A stretch of DNA of 64,000 nucleotides from Pectobacterium polonicum (lineage in GTDB: Bacteria > Pseudomonadota > Gammaproteobacteria > Enterobacterales > Enterobacteriaceae), in contig NZ_RJTN01000007.1 of NCBI RefSeq assembly GCF_005497185.1, forward strand, positions 62,001 to 126,000. The letters run 5' to 3'. Numbering within the stretch: position 1 is the stretch's first letter; each line of letters starts with the position of its first letter. The position numbers and the translations under genes were made by a program. The notes beneath the pieces are model-generated. The model did not search any database, was not told the origin of the DNA, and was given only the letters and a program-made list of their open reading frames with translations. Below are positions 10,375-20,478 of this stretch, piece by piece.

Positions 10375-11627
10375 ACTCCTTTGGTATCAATGACCCACTG
10401 TTGTTTCACATCTTCTGGGTTAATCGCTTTAAACTGACGGTGGTCTACCAGCATCACAAGCACATCAGCTTCTTTTAATGCGTCGAGGGTATCGACCAGT
10501 TTTACCTGCCCGGCCAACACGGACGGCAGGTGTTTGACATTCGGTTCAACGACTAACGTCGCGCCGGTATTCCATTGTGCAATCATCGACGCAATCCCTA
10601 CAGCAGGGCTCTCGCGCAAATCGTCGATATCAGGCTTGAACGCCAGCCCAAAGCAGGCCACCGTAACCTCGCTCGCGCGTTTATCCGTCTGTATCAGGTA
10701 ATCCGCCACGGCCGCTTTTACACGATCGACCACCCAAAGCGGCTTACCATCGTTCACCAGCCTGGCAGTGTGAATCAACCGCGCCTGCTGCGGATTCTGC
10801 GACACAATAAACCAAGGGTCGACCGCAATACAGTGCCCGCCAACGCCGGGGCCGGGTTGCAGGATATTGACGCGGGGATGGCGATTTGCCAATCGGATAA
10901 GTTCCCATACGTTAATGTTTTGTTCGGCACAAATCAGCGAGAGTTCATTGGCAAAAGCGATGTTAACGTCGCGGAAACTGTTTTCGGTCAGCTTACACAT
11001 TTCGGCGGTGCGGGAGTTAGTAACCACACACTCACCTTCCAGAAAGATGTTGTACAGTTCGCTAGCGCGGGCAGAACACACGGGAGTCATACCGCCAATA
11101 ACGCGATCGTTCTTAATCAGCTCCACCACAACCTGACCGGGTAATACGCGTTCAGGGCAATAGGCAATATTGATATCTGCCGTTTCCCCGACCTGCTGCG
11201 GAAACGTCAAATCCGCTCGCGCATCAGCAAGCCACTCGGCCATTTGCTCTGTCGCTCCCACAGGGGAAGTCGATTCCAGAATCACCAGATCGCCTTTCTT
11301 CAGAACAGGTGCGATGGAGGCTGCCGCCGCCTGAACGTAGGCCAGATCGGGCTCGTGATCGCCTTTGAAAGGCGTCGGAACGGCAATGAGAAAGGCATCG
11401 GCCGGTACAGGCTTCGTCATCGCCTGAAGGTAACCATTTTCTACCGCGACCTTGACCAACGTATCCAAATCAGGTTCGACAATATGGATTTCACCGCGAT
11501 TAATCGTTTCGACTGCCAGTTTGTTCACATCGACACCGATGACTTTTTTCTGGCGTGACGCAAAGGCAGCCGCAGTCGGCAAACCGATGTAGCCCAAACC
11601 GATGACGGAAATGGTAGTAAAGCTCAT
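10365..11627 (-). CDS. wecC: UDP-ManNAc dehydrogenase WecC
   Basis: Oxidises UDP-ManNAc to UDP-ManNAcA with two NAD+, the donor for WecG. 420 residues, as in E. coli. N-terminal Rossmann motif GLGYIGLP (10-17), central CPER (157-160), and catalytic Cys266 in [13 protein letters not shown]; a C-terminal UDP-binding domain carries [17 protein letters not shown] 11627 ([10 protein letters not shown]) is preferred to an upstream in-frame start that would add 13 untypical residues. The upstream gap to wecB holds a duplicated hairpin (11666-11770). Confidence 0.95.
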   Translation of the reverse strand: MSFTTISVIGLGYIGLPTAAAFASRQKKVIGVDVNKLAVETINRGEIHIVEPDLDTLVKVAVENGYLQAMTKPVPADAFLIAVPTPFKGDHEPDLAYVQAAAASIAPVLKKGDLVILESTSPVGATEQMAEWLADARADLTFPQQVGETADINIAYCPERVLPGQVVVELIKNDRVIGGMTPVCSARASELYNIFLEGECVVTNSRTAEMCKLTENSFRDVNIAFANELSLICAEQNINVWELIRLANRHPRVNILQPGPGVGGHCIAVDPWFIVSQNPQQARLIHTARLVNDGKPLWVVDRVKAAVADYLIQTDKRASEVTVACFGLAFKPDIDDLRESPAVGIASMIAQWNTGATLVVEPNVKHLPSVLAGQVKLVDTLDALKEADVLVMLVDHRQFKAINPEDVKQQWVIDTKGVWR

Positions 11628-11665
11628 AGTATCACCATAATTTTTATGTCTGCCGCCGCAAGGCA

Positions 11666-11770
11666 ACGTTTAAAATCGCGCCTGGCGATTTTTTATGTCG
11701 GGCTATCCCTGCCCGACACCCTTCGGGCCGTCGCATAGCGACGTTTAAAATCGCTCCTGGCGATTTTTTA
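11666..11770. repeat. 30-bp direct repeat with hairpins at the wecB/wecC junction
   Basis: A 30-bp unit occurs at 11666-11695 and 11741-11770 with one mismatch. The second copy is the 3' end of wecB including its stop; the first is an untranslated duplicate between wecB and wecC. Each unit can fold as aaaatcgc/gcgatttt. Between them lie two further short inverted repeats (gtcggg/cccgac and gtcgc/gcgac). Confidence 0.85.
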
Positions 11771-12875
11771 AAGCATCAACAATGCGTTGACAGGCTTGGC
11801 CATCACCAAAGGGGTTATGAGCGCGGCTCATTGCCTGATATGCCTCTTCGTCCGTCAACAGCATAGACACCGCATCGACAATGCTCGCCACTTCCGTACC
11901 GACCAGTTTGACAGTACCTGCTTCCACCGCCTCCGGTCGTTCCGTCGTATCGCGCATCACTAATACCGGCTTGCCTAACGATGGGGCTTCTTCCTGAATG
12001 CCACCCGAGTCGGTCAAAATCATATAAGATCGATTCATCAAATACACGAAAGGCAGATAGTCCTGTGGTGCAATCAGCATTACATTATCAATACCGCTCA
12101 GGATACGATTCACCGGTTCGCTAACGTTAGGGTTCAGGTGAACGGGGTACACGATCTGCACTTCAGGGTGTCGCCGGGCAATATCTGCCAGCGCGCTACA
12201 AATGCGCTCAAAACCCCCGCCAAAACTCTCACGCCGATGCCCGGTAACCAGAATCAGCTTTCTATCGTCGTCCAAAAAGGCATATTTTTCATCGAGACTG
12301 CGGCGTAACGTAGCATTGCCGACGATCCGGTCACGTACCCAAAACAGCGCATCAATCACCGTATTGCCCGTGACAAAAATATGTCGATCGGACAAATGCT
12401 CACGCAACAAATTTTGTCGGGAATTCTCCGTCGGAGCAAAATGGTACATCGCCAAGTGCCCCGTCAGCTTACGGTTGGCTTCTTCCGGCCAAGGCGAATA
12501 CAGGTTGCCAGTACGCAAACCCGCTTCCACGTGACCGACCGGTATACGTTGATAAAAAGCCGCCAGACTGGTTGCCAACGTCGTGGTGGTATCGCCATGT
12601 ACCAACACCAAGTCCGGTTTGAACGCTTCCATAACGGGCTCAAGCCCCGATAAAATCCGGCAGGATATCTCACTGAGTCCCTGTCCCGGCCGCATAATAT
12701 CCAGATCGTAATCCGGCGTAATATCGAACAAACGCAGCACCTGATCCAGCATTTCCCGATGCTGGGCTGTTACGCAAATTCTCGATTCAAAGGCTCCATC
12801 CTGAGCCAAGGCATGAACCAGCGGTGCCATTTTAATGGCCTCCGGCCGGGTGCCGAAAACAGTCAACACTTTCAC
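11745..12875 (-). CDS. wecB: UDP-GlcNAc 2-epimerase WecB
   Basis: Non-hydrolysing epimerase converting UDP-GlcNAc to UDP-ManNAc, the first step toward ManNAcA. 376 residues, the same as E. coli. The catalytic residues known for the family are in place: Asp95 in HGDTTTT, Glu117 in HVEAGLRTG, Glu131 in WPEE and His213 in TGHRRES. The C-terminal codons lie inside the direct repeat described at 11666-11770, so the extreme C-terminus may have been reshaped by that duplication. Confidence 0.96.
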   Translation of the reverse strand: MKVLTVFGTRPEAIKMAPLVHALAQDGAFESRICVTAQHREMLDQVLRLFDITPDYDLDIMRPGQGLSEISCRILSGLEPVMEAFKPDLVLVHGDTTTTLATSLAAFYQRIPVGHVEAGLRTGNLYSPWPEEANRKLTGHLAMYHFAPTENSRQNLLREHLSDRHIFVTGNTVIDALFWVRDRIVGNATLRRSLDEKYAFLDDDRKLILVTGHRRESFGGGFERICSALADIARRHPEVQIVYPVHLNPNVSEPVNRILSGIDNVMLIAPQDYLPFVYLMNRSYMILTDSGGIQEEAPSLGKPVLVMRDTTERPEAVEAGTVKLVGTEVASIVDAVSMLLTDEEAYQAMSRAHNPFGDGQACQRIVDALKNRQERF

Positions 12876-12942
12876 ATTGAATCTCTTTAATCAGGTTAGA
12901 CGCAGATGCTCACTGAGCATCAAACGCAAAGCAGCAAGCCAG

Positions 12943-13989
12943 TTAGCGTGGACGGCGAGTCAAGGCAATACCCGCTCCGATAAGCGCACCAATCGCCCCC
13001 CACATCACCATCAGAAATGCCCGGCGCGGGCTGTCACGCTTCACCGGTTCTTCCGGCGTCCGCAAATAACGATACGTCTGGAAACTGGCTTCGAGCGTTG
13101 GCCCAACGTTCAGCGTTGCCAACATCGCACGGTTTTGATCGTAATCCAGTTCGTAGTGAGGGCCGCTGGTCTGTAACGTCTCCAGTCGGGCTTGGAGCAT
13201 CGGTCTACCAAGCAGGAACATTTCCGATGCGGGGATTTCATCAGCCGGTGTATCCGTCTGACTACGGCTAATACCTTGTTGTTGTGCGATCTTCAGCGCC
13301 AGCTCAACGCTGCGCACCTCACGATCGTAAATCGCTTTTGCTACCGCTTCCTGACGCTTGATCTGCGACTTCATGAAAATGGTTCTGGCAGCCCAAGCTC
13401 CTTTAATCTCTTCATTCAGGTGGCTGGCAGCACGCAGGCTGGCAAAAGCCACATACTGGCGAAGCAACGTATTCGCATCCGCAGAAGTTTCAGCCACTAA
13501 CTTAACGGAATCATTGGTTTTTTTCCCATCATCACGCGCCGTAAACTGAATATTGTTGACCATTTCATCTAGCAGGGCTGCATCAGCCTTAGCATCGCCT
13601 TCCAGACGTTGCTTGTAATAGTTGGTCTGCAACCAGAAATCACGGCGAGTGTCATAGGCCGCTAATTGCATGATGAACTCACCATAAGCATCTGCCGAAA
13701 TAGGTGGTTGTTCAGGCGGAGGGGTGGAAAAAGATCGAGCGTCGAGGTTACGCAGGAATTGCTGCTGCGAATAATACCCTCCTAACATATTAACCGTTGG
13801 TTTATCGGTAATCGCTGTCGCACTCCACTCCTGTTTCACAAGATACGAGTAGCCTAACGCAACGATGGCAAAAAGCAGACCAATCGCTATCGGCCAGATT
13901 TTCCCTCGCCACAACTGGCGAAATAAACCACGGACATCCAGTTCATTATCAATCAACGCATTCCCAGTAGACAAGTTCTCTGATTTCAT
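12943..13989 (-). CDS. wzzE: ECA chain-length regulator WzzE
   Basis: Polysaccharide co-polymerase that sets ECA chain length with WzyE. 348 residues with the Wzz plan: N-terminal cytoplasmic tail, TM1 around 34-54 (IWPIAIGLLFAIVALGYSYL), a long periplasmic coiled-coil domain, and TM2 near 328-343 preceded by the proline-rich TPEEPVKRDSPRRAF. It lies between wecA and wecB as in E. coli, with short gaps on both sides. Confidence 0.93.
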   Translation of the reverse strand: MKSENLSTGNALIDNELDVRGLFRQLWRGKIWPIAIGLLFAIVALGYSYLVKQEWSATAITDKPTVNMLGGYYSQQQFLRNLDARSFSTPPPEQPPISADAYGEFIMQLAAYDTRRDFWLQTNYYKQRLEGDAKADAALLDEMVNNIQFTARDDGKKTNDSVKLVAETSADANTLLRQYVAFASLRAASHLNEEIKGAWAARTIFMKSQIKRQEAVAKAIYDREVRSVELALKIAQQQGISRSQTDTPADEIPASEMFLLGRPMLQARLETLQTSGPHYELDYDQNRAMLATLNVGPTLEASFQTYRYLRTPEEPVKRDSPRRAFLMVMWGAIGALIGAGIALTRRPR

Positions 13990-14010
13990 TACTTCCCCAA
14001 AGTTATTTGG

Positions 14011-15108
14011 TCAGGATGACTGCTTTTGCTCATCAGAATGCCGCATACGACGTTTGACTCGCTTGATAAAACGGGCGACCCGCCATGCTCGTTTCAGGCA
14101 GTAGCCATACAGTAAAAAAACAAGCAAGAATAATGCCAACATGACCCACTCAGGTACGAAAAAGAAATATTCTCCCAAGACGCCGACTACCGCCAACAAG
14201 GCGGCAGCAAACGTAATCAGCACAAACGCCTGACGGGAAGAAAAACCAGCTCGCATCATTAAATGATGAATATGCTGTCGGTCAGGCGAGAACGGGCTCA
14301 TTCCCTTACGCAAACGTCGATACATAATGGCGATCATATCGATCAGCGGGATAGCGATAATCCACAGCGCGGTAACGGGATTAATCGGATGCTGTGGGCC
14401 TTGCGTCGTCTGAATCAGGAGCCAGATGGCCGTAAAGCCAATCATCGTGCTACCCGCATCGCCCATGAAGACCTTATAACGTCGTCCAAACATGCCAAGA
14501 TTAAGCAGAATATAAGGCAACGTCGCCGCGATCATGGCAAAACACCACAATGCCAGATTCGTATGGCCGCTCAGATACAACAAAATACCCATCGCCCCGA
14601 AGGAGACACTGGATAATCCACCGAGCAGCCCATCGATCCCATCGACCATGTTGAACGCATTGATCGCAGCCCAAACGGCAAACAGCGTAACCAAATAGCC
14701 AAACGGTCCCAGCCCCATCTGCCATGGGCCGAAAATGTGCCCTAGATTGTGTATCGTCAAGCCAGCAAAGGCCATCATCACTACCGCGACAAACGCCTGC
14801 ACAACGGCACGAATTTTCACGCTGATATCAAAACGATCGTCCAACATGCCGACAAACACCAGCACACCTGCGCATAGCAGATAAAGACGGAAGTTGAGGA
14901 TGTATTGATCGGTAATAAAGTAGGTAAAGCAGATACCCGCATACACGGAAATGCCGCCGACCAGAGGCACAAGACCCCGATGGCGTTTACGGTAATTGGG
15001 ACGATCGACAAGCCCTATTTTACCCGCGATGCTGCGAGCAAAAAAAAGAAAGCCCAGAGAAAACAAGAAAATAAATAGTAATTCGGTACTCATAGTGAGT
15101 AAGTTCAC
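14011..15108 (-). CDS. wecA: UDP-GlcNAc:undecaprenyl-phosphate GlcNAc-1-P transferase WecA
   Basis: Integral membrane enzyme that makes GlcNAc-PP-undecaprenol (lipid I), the first lipid intermediate of ECA and often of O antigen; the known target of tunicamycin. 365 residues with about 11 TM segments. Family motifs: Asp90-Asp91 in LDDRFD, NAFNMVDGIDG, GDAGST and the cytoplasmic HIHH loop in SPFSPDRQHIHH. The start MNLLTMSTEL matches E. coli WecA. First gene of the ECA operon. Confidence 0.96.
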   Translation of the reverse strand: MNLLTMSTELLFIFLFSLGFLFFARSIAGKIGLVDRPNYRKRHRGLVPLVGGISVYAGICFTYFITDQYILNFRLYLLCAGVLVFVGMLDDRFDISVKIRAVVQAFVAVVMMAFAGLTIHNLGHIFGPWQMGLGPFGYLVTLFAVWAAINAFNMVDGIDGLLGGLSSVSFGAMGILLYLSGHTNLALWCFAMIAATLPYILLNLGMFGRRYKVFMGDAGSTMIGFTAIWLLIQTTQGPQHPINPVTALWIIAIPLIDMIAIMYRRLRKGMSPFSPDRQHIHHLMMRAGFSSRQAFVLITFAAALLAVVGVLGEYFFFVPEWVMLALFLLVFLLYGYCLKRAWRVARFIKRVKRRMRHSDEQKQSS

Positions 15109-15252
15109 CGTTAACAGCTGCGCTGTAGCTGTTCAGTATAGACTCGGTTTACGCCTTATATCCTATCGCCCATGTTGATCGCCAGTACAAATTGAAGTGG
15201 TAACCGCACCTTTCTCGCAGAAAACACATTCACAGCCGATTAATTGAGGGAT
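15109..15252. other. Upstream region of wecA
   Basis: No gene. It must hold the ECA operon promoter; a TATACT on the minus strand with no good -35 was noted, and a hairpin aacagct/agctgtt lies in the leader near 15113-15133. Not firm enough to call. Confidence 0.4.
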
Positions 15253-15281
15253 AAAAAAACGCCACGACCCAGCGTGGCGTT
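15253..15281 (-). terminator. Rho-independent terminator of rho
   Basis: Stem aacgccacg/cgtggcgtt (258-266 with 273-281 of the 15 kb block), loop of 6, followed on the minus strand by seven T residues. About 170 bases past the rho stop, with the repeat element 15301-15434 in between. Confidence 0.85.
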
Positions 15282-15300
15282 CCCCGAGTTATCCGTAATG

Positions 15301-15434
15301 TACCCGTCATACTTCAAGCCGCATGTGCGTTGGCAATACTCGGCTCATCTCTGAACCTCACCCTGAGGGGCCAACGCTGTGCGTTGTTCAAAACGCTAGC
15401 GTTTTGTCCTGCAACTCGAATTATTTAGGGTATA
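15301..15434 (-). repeat. Dispersed palindromic repeat, copy 1
   Basis: 134-bp element whose ends read tacccgtcatacttcaag and aattatttagggtata. Reverse-complemented, both ends match copy 2 at 40708-40834; the right end and the nearby cgttttg also match copy 3 at 63743-63912. It contains the perfect 18-bp palindrome at 15389-15406. It lies between the rho stop and the rho terminator, so it is transcribed with rho. Confidence 0.8.
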
Positions 15435-15453
15435 TATAGATGAACGCCCGGAT

Positions 15454-16713
15454 TTATGAACGTTTCATCATATCGAAGAATTCGTCGTTGGTTTTTGTCA
15501 TCGCCAACTTGTTGATGAGGAATTCCATCGCATCGATCTCACCCATTGGGTGGATGATTTTGCGTAGAATCCACATCTTCTGCAATTCTTCAGAGGTAGT
15601 AAGTAACTCTTCTTTACGCGTACCGGAGCGGTTGTAATCAATCGCTGGGAACACGCGTTTTTCTGCGATTTTACGCGCCAGGTGCAGTTCCATATTACCT
15701 GTACCTTTAAATTCTTCGTAAATCACTTCGTCCATCTTAGAACCGGTATCAACCAGCGCGGTGGCGATGATGGTCAGGCTACCGCCTTCCTCAACGTTAC
15801 GCGCCGCACCGAAGAAACGCTTCGGACGATGCAGGGCGTTAGCATCCACACCACCGGTCAACACTTTGCCCGACGCCGGAACCACGGTGTTATAAGCACG
15901 TGCCAGACGGGTAATGGAGTCCAGCAGGATGATAACGTCTTTCTTATGTTCAACCAGACGCTTCGCTTTTTCGATCACCATTTCAGCAACCTGAACGTGA
16001 CGGGAAGCCGGTTCGTCAAACGTTGACGCAACCACTTCACCTTTCACCAGACGCTGCATCTCGGTCACTTCTTCTGGGCGTTCGTCAATCAGCAGCACCA
16101 TCAGCACACAGTCAGGATGGTTGTAAGCAATACTCTGCGCAATATTCTGCAGCAGCATAGTTTTACCTGCTTTCGGCGGCGCAACGATCAGACCACGTTG
16201 CCCACGACCAATTGGCGAAGCCAGATCCAGTACACGCGCCGTCAGATCTTCTGTCGAACCGTTACCACGCTCCATACGCAAACGAGAGTTTGCATGCAGT
16301 GGTGTTAAGTTTTCGAACAGGATTTTGTTGCGGGCATTTTCAGGTCTGTCGTAGTTAACTTCGTTAACTTTCAGCAGGGCAAAATAGCGCTCACCTTCTT
16401 TCGGCGGGCGAATCTTGCCAGAAATGGTGTCACCAGTGCGGAGGTTGAAACGGCGGATTTGGCTGGGAGAAACGTAGATATCATCGGGGCCTGCGAGGTA
16501 GGAGCTGTCTGCGGAGCGGAGAAAGCCGAAGCCATCCTGCAATATCTCCAGCACGCCATCGCCGAAAATATCCTCGCCGCTTTTGGCATGCTGCTTCAGA
16601 ATCGCGAAGATAATATCCTGTTTACGCATGCGGGCCTGGTTTTCCAGTCCCATATTTTCGCCAAGAGTAATTAACTCAGAAACTGGCGTATTCTTTAATT
16701 CGGTAAGATTCAT
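15454..16713 (-). CDS. rho: Transcription termination factor Rho
   Basis: Hexameric RNA-dependent ATPase that ends transcription at C-rich, unstructured RNA. 419 residues, as in E. coli. The N-terminal domain (1-47) and cold-shock-like RNA-binding domain (48-118, with GFGFLRS) are followed by the motor: Walker A APPKAGKT at 178-185, Walker [10 protein letters not shown], the Q-loop region and R-loop near [11 protein letters not shown] 16713 ([10 protein letters not shown]) is the standard start; an in-frame extension upstream to 16827 is not supported by the family. The long leader is probably used for autoregulation, as known for rho in E. coli. Confidence 0.97.
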   Translation of the reverse strand: MNLTELKNTPVSELITLGENMGLENQARMRKQDIIFAILKQHAKSGEDIFGDGVLEILQDGFGFLRSADSSYLAGPDDIYVSPSQIRRFNLRTGDTISGKIRPPKEGERYFALLKVNEVNYDRPENARNKILFENLTPLHANSRLRMERGNGSTEDLTARVLDLASPIGRGQRGLIVAPPKAGKTMLLQNIAQSIAYNHPDCVLMVLLIDERPEEVTEMQRLVKGEVVASTFDEPASRHVQVAEMVIEKAKRLVEHKKDVIILLDSITRLARAYNTVVPASGKVLTGGVDANALHRPKRFFGAARNVEEGGSLTIIATALVDTGSKMDEVIYEEFKGTGNMELHLARKIAEKRVFPAIDYNRSGTRKEELLTTSEELQKMWILRKIIHPMGEIDAMEFLINKLAMTKTNDEFFDMMKRS

Positions 16714-17205
16714 AGTGGTGGGTTCTTTAACTCGGGGTAAATCTCGAACTAGTAACGTGAATGGTATGGCAGGATCATCCGTGCCTCTATAACAGCCTTC
16801 AACCACCGGATTCCTGTCTGGTTTCACACCTGAAGCGCATTAAATCCGCGCAAAACGACATCCGCATAAACGATATCCGCATAAATCAACGGCAGGAGAT
16901 CGAAGACACATAAAACCAATTATTGTAAAACTCGTAGACTGCCCAAATCGGATCACAAACGCGTTGTAAAACAATTGTTTTTCAAAAAAGACTTTGTAAA
17001 ACAATGTTCTTTCGATTTCGACACAGAATAATGCTTTAGACTCTAACTTTTAGGCTTAAGCCTAAGGGCTTAAACATAGGCAAGTACGATATGCAGTGAT
17101 GAAGAATCTAACACGCTTCCCGACGAGCGGCAAGCAGTCAATATGAGAATTGCATATTGACCGATCGCGCCCGTCGGCAACTCCCTTTCCAGGGGGTCAA
17201 GCTAC
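16714..17205. other. rho leader and promoter region
   Basis: 492 bases with no clear gene. Reading toward rho it contains three copies of TTGTAAAAC on the plus strand (16923, 16964, 16994), a doubled atccgcataaa near 16850-16890, a perfect 16-bp palindrome at 17050-17065, and near trxA the structured stretch 17120-17177. A 13-codon minus-strand frame (16799-16840) occupies the place of the E. coli rhoL leader peptide but shows only the first two residues in common; it is not called. Confidence 0.6.
17120..17177 (-). other. Nested hairpin downstream of trxA
   Basis: Perfect 9-bp stem gtcaatatg/catattgac (17137-17145 with 17153-17161) inside an outer ccgacg/cgtcgg pairing. It starts about 28 bases past the trxA stop. 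No T-tract follows, so it is a 3' mRNA structure or weak terminator rather than a standard one. Confidence 0.5.
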
Positions 17206-17532
17206 TTACAGATTTGCCGTCAGGAACTCTTTCAGTTGCCCTTTGGACAGTGCGCCGACTTTGGTCGCCGCGACTTCGCCGTTTTTAAACAACAGCAGCG
17301 TAGGAATGCCACGGATACCATATTTCGGTGCAGTTGCAGGATTTTCATCAATGTTCAGCTTGGTCACCGTCAGTTTACCTTCAAACTCTTCGGCAATTTC
17401 ATCCAGAATAGGAGCGATCATTTTACAAGGACCACACCACTCAGCCCAGAAATCAACCAAGATAGCGCCATCAGCCTGCAATACTTTCGTACCAAAGCTG
17501 TCATCAGTCAGGTGAATTATTTTATCGCTCAT
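17206..17532 (-). CDS. trxA: Thioredoxin 1
   Basis: Small cytoplasmic disulfide reductase supplying electrons to ribonucleotide reductase, methionine sulfoxide reductase and PAPS reductase. 108 residues with the active site WCGPC (Cys33, Cys36), buried Asp27 in VDFWAEW, and cis-Pro77 in RGIPTLL. The neighbours rho and rhlB are the same as in E. coli; rhlB starts 119 bases away in the opposite direction. Confidence 0.98.
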   Translation of the reverse strand: MSDKIIHLTDDSFGTKVLQADGAILVDFWAEWCGPCKMIAPILDEIAEEFEGKLTVTKLNIDENPATAPKYGIRGIPTLLLFKNGEVAATKVGALSKGQLKEFLTANL

Positions 17533-17650
17533 ATTTTACTCCACAGGATTATTTCTAGCTTGTTGGTGTAGCATTAACCAACAATGGCTTGACTTTATTT
17601 CACCGGATACGCTTTCGTAAAGCAATAGTTAGCTGATATTCTACCACACT

Positions 17651-18943
17651 ATGAGCAAAACACACTTAACTGAACAGAAGTTTTCCGACTTCGCCCTGCA
17701 CCCGCAGGTTATCGAAGCCCTTGAAAGTAAAGGGTTTCATAACTGTACGCCTATTCAGGCGTTAGCTCTGCCATTAGCTTTGTCAGGGCGTGATGTTGCG
17801 GGTCAGGCGCAAACCGGTACCGGCAAGACGCTGGCTTTTCTCGCGTCTACTTTCCATTATTTGCTTTCACACCCTGCAAATGCAGAGCGTCAAACCAATC
17901 AACCACGTGCCTTAATTATGGCACCAACTCGTGAACTGGCTGTCCAGATTCACTCTGACGCAGAAGCGCTGTCTCACATGACTGGGCTAAAACTGGGTTT
18001 AGCCTACGGTGGCGACGGCTACGACAAGCAGCTTAAAGTGCTGGAAAGCGGCGTTGATATTTTGATCGGCACCACGGGTCGCCTGATCGACTATGCCAAA
18101 CAAAACCATATTAATCTGGGCGCGATTCAGGTCGTCGTGCTTGACGAAGCGGATCGCATGTACGATCTCGGCTTCATCAAAGATATCCGCTGGTTGTTCC
18201 GTCGCATGCCGGCCACGTCACAGCGCCTGAACATGCTTTTTTCCGCTACGCTCTCCTACCGGGTGCGTGAACTCGCGTTTGAACAGATGAATAACGCAGA
18301 GTACGTGGAAGTTGAACCGGAACAGAAAACCGGTCATCGCATTAAAGAAGAGTTATTTTATCCATCCAACGAAGAGAAAATGCGCCTGCTCCAGACGCTG
18401 TTGGAAGAAGAATGGCCGGATCGCTGCATTATTTTCGCGAATACCAAGCATCGCTGTGAAGATATCTGGGGTCACCTGGCTGCCGACGGCCATCGTGTTG
18501 GGCTGCTGACGGGCGACGTCGCGCAGAAAAAACGCCTGCGTATTCTGGAAGAATTTACTCAAGGTAATCTGGATATTCTGGTGGCAACGGACGTTGCAGC
18601 ACGCGGTTTGCATATTCCTTCTGTGACCCATGTTTTCAACTACGACCTGCCAGATGACTGCGAAGACTACGTTCACCGCATTGGCCGTACTGGTCGTGCA
18701 GGACAAAGCGGATTTTCTATCAGTCTGGCCTGCGAAGAGTATGCATTGAATCTCCCGGCTATCGAAACCTACATCGGTCACGGTATCCCGGTCAGTAAAT
18801 ACAACAGTGACGCGCTAATGAGCGATTTACCTGCGCCGAAGCGTTTAACACGCCCACCGCGTTCTAATAATGGCCCGCGCCGACATAGTAATGCGCCACG
18901 CCGCAGCGGAGCGCCCCGTAATAATCGTAAACGAGCGGACTAA
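17651..18943 (+). CDS. rhlB: ATP-dependent RNA helicase RhlB
   Basis: DEAD-box helicase that unwinds structured RNA for RNase E in the degradosome. 430 residues (421 in E. coli). Q motif near FHNCTPIQ (29-36), motif I AQTGTGKT (53-60), DEAD 165-168, SAT 198-200, and the C-terminal domain motif [13 protein letters not shown]. The tail after residue 400 is rich in Arg, Pro and Asn ([18 protein letters not shown]), as is usual for RhlB RNA contacts. gppA starts 6 bases after the stop, so the two are co-transcribed. Confidence 0.97.
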   Translation: MSKTHLTEQKFSDFALHPQVIEALESKGFHNCTPIQALALPLALSGRDVAGQAQTGTGKTLAFLASTFHYLLSHPANAERQTNQPRALIMAPTRELAVQIHSDAEALSHMTGLKLGLAYGGDGYDKQLKVLESGVDILIGTTGRLIDYAKQNHINLGAIQVVVLDEADRMYDLGFIKDIRWLFRRMPATSQRLNMLFSATLSYRVRELAFEQMNNAEYVEVEPEQKTGHRIKEELFYPSNEEKMRLLQTLLEEEWPDRCIIFANTKHRCEDIWGHLAADGHRVGLLTGDVAQKKRLRILEEFTQGNLDILVATDVAARGLHIPSVTHVFNYDLPDDCEDYVHRIGRTGRAGQSGFSISLACEEYALNLPAIETYIGHGIPVSKYNSDALMSDLPAPKRLTRPPRSNNGPRRHSNAPRRSGAPRNNRKRAD

Positions 18944-18949
18944 CCGTTG

Positions 18950-20446
18950 ATGCTGAGCTCTTCTTCACTTTACGCTGCCATCGATCTCGGATCGAACAGC
19001 TTCCATATGCTGGTCACACGGGAAACCGCAGGCAGCATTCAGACGTTGGCGAAAATAAAGCGTAAGGTCCGCCTTGCGGCAGGGCTGGATAAGCAGAGTC
19101 GGCTCTCGCAGGAAGCGATGCAGCGTGGTTGGCAGTGTCTACAACTGTTCTCCGAACGGTTGCAGGACATTCCGCAGGATCAGGTACGTGTCGTCGCGAC
19201 CGCAACCTTACGGCTGGCAACGAACGCTGACGACTTTCTGCAACGGGCTCAGGAAATTCTGGGCTTGCCGATTCAGGTTATCAGCGGTGAAGAAGAAGCA
19301 CGCTTGATTTATCAAGGTGTAGCACATACCACGGGCGGCCCGGATGCGCGTCTTGTCGTAGATATTGGCGGTGGCAGTACCGAACTGGCAACAGGCGTCG
19401 GTGCAAAAACGACGCAGTTGATCAGCCTCCCGATGGGATGCGTCACGTGGTTGGATCGCTATTTCAGCGACCGCAACCTCGAAGCAGGTAACTTTGAACG
19501 CGCTGAACACGCGGCGCGTGAAATGCTGCGCCCTGTCGCGGCTTCCCTGCGCGAACAAGGATGGCAAATCTGCGTCGGCGCTTCCGGCACAGTACAAGCA
19601 CTACAGGAAATTATGGTCGCGCAGGGAATGGATGAATACATTACTCTGCCGAAGCTCAGACAGCTTAAAGAGCATGCGATTCAGTGCGATAAGCTAGAAG
19701 AGTTAGAAATTGAAGGCCTGACGCTAGAACGCGCGCTGGTTTTCCCCAGTGGGCTCGCCATTCTATTGGCGATCTTCCAAGAGCTCGACATCAAAACCAT
19801 GACGCTGGCCGGAGGCGCGCTGCGTGAAGGGCTGGTCTATGGCATGTTGAATTTGCCCGTCGATCAGGATATCCGCCACCGCACACTGGAGACGCTACAA
19901 CGCCGTTATCTGCTGGATACCGAGCAGGCTAAACGTGTCAGTACGCTGGCAGACAACTTTCTGCAACAAGTTGCCCGTGACTGGCAGTTAGATAGCCGAT
20001 GTCGTGAGTTACTGCGCAGCGCCTGTCTGGTGCACGAAATCGGTTTGAGCATTGATTTTCGCCAGTCACCTCAGCATGCAGCCTATTTGATTCGCCATAG
20101 CGATCTCCCCGGCTTTACGCCAGCCCAGAAGAAACTGTTAGCCACACTCCTGCAAAACCAGATTAACCCCGTCGATTTGATGCCGCTCAGTCAGCAGAAT
20201 GCGCTACCGGTCAGTCAGGCACAGCGCCTGTGCCGCCTGTTGCGTCTGGCAATTATTTTTGCCAGCCGCCGTCGCGATGACACGTTGCCGGCAGTGCGGT
20301 TACGCGTAGAAGGTGAAGCATTGCGTTTGATTCTGCCTACAGGCTGGCTGGCTCAGCACCCGCTACGAGCAGAAATGCTGGAACAGGAAAGCCGCTGGCA
20401 GAGTTACGTGCACTGGCCGCTGATGTTGGAAGAAACGACAATTTAA
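18950..20446 (+). CDS. gppA: pppGpp 5'-phosphohydrolase GppA
   Basis: Converts pppGpp to ppGpp and can hydrolyse polyphosphate ends; member of the Ppx/GppA branch of the actin-like ATPase fold. 498 residues from ATG 18950; a TTG three bases earlier is also in frame. Motifs: [13 protein letters not shown] near residue 10, [22 protein letters not shown] and [11 protein letters not shown], with a C-terminal HD-like domain ([10 protein letters not shown]). Cotranscribed with rhlB. Its 3' end faces rep. Confidence 0.96.
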   Translation: MLSSSSLYAAIDLGSNSFHMLVTRETAGSIQTLAKIKRKVRLAAGLDKQSRLSQEAMQRGWQCLQLFSERLQDIPQDQVRVVATATLRLATNADDFLQRAQEILGLPIQVISGEEEARLIYQGVAHTTGGPDARLVVDIGGGSTELATGVGAKTTQLISLPMGCVTWLDRYFSDRNLEAGNFERAEHAAREMLRPVAASLREQGWQICVGASGTVQALQEIMVAQGMDEYITLPKLRQLKEHAIQCDKLEELEIEGLTLERALVFPSGLAILLAIFQELDIKTMTLAGGALREGLVYGMLNLPVDQDIRHRTLETLQRRYLLDTEQAKRVSTLADNFLQQVARDWQLDSRCRELLRSACLVHEIGLSIDFRQSPQHAAYLIRHSDLPGFTPAQKKLLATLLQNQINPVDLMPLSQQNALPVSQAQRLCRLLRLAIIFASRRRDDTLPAVRLRVEGEALRLILPTGWLAQHPLRAEMLEQESRWQSYVHWPLMLEETTI

Positions 20447-20455
20447 CAGTTAGTT

Positions 20456-20478
20456 AAGGGGGAATGTTATTCCCCTTT
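20456..20478. terminator. Hairpin between convergent gppA and rep
   Basis: A 10-bp stem (aagggggaat against attcccctt, with one G-T pair) and a 3-nt loop, sitting on the 20-base gap and the last codons of rep. It can serve both converging transcripts, though the T-tract is short. Confidence 0.65.

Noticed and set aside
16799-16840. 13-codon minus-strand frame at the place of the rho leader peptide RhoL
   Set aside because: Only the first residues (MR) agree with the 33-residue E. coli peptide and there is no good ribosome site.
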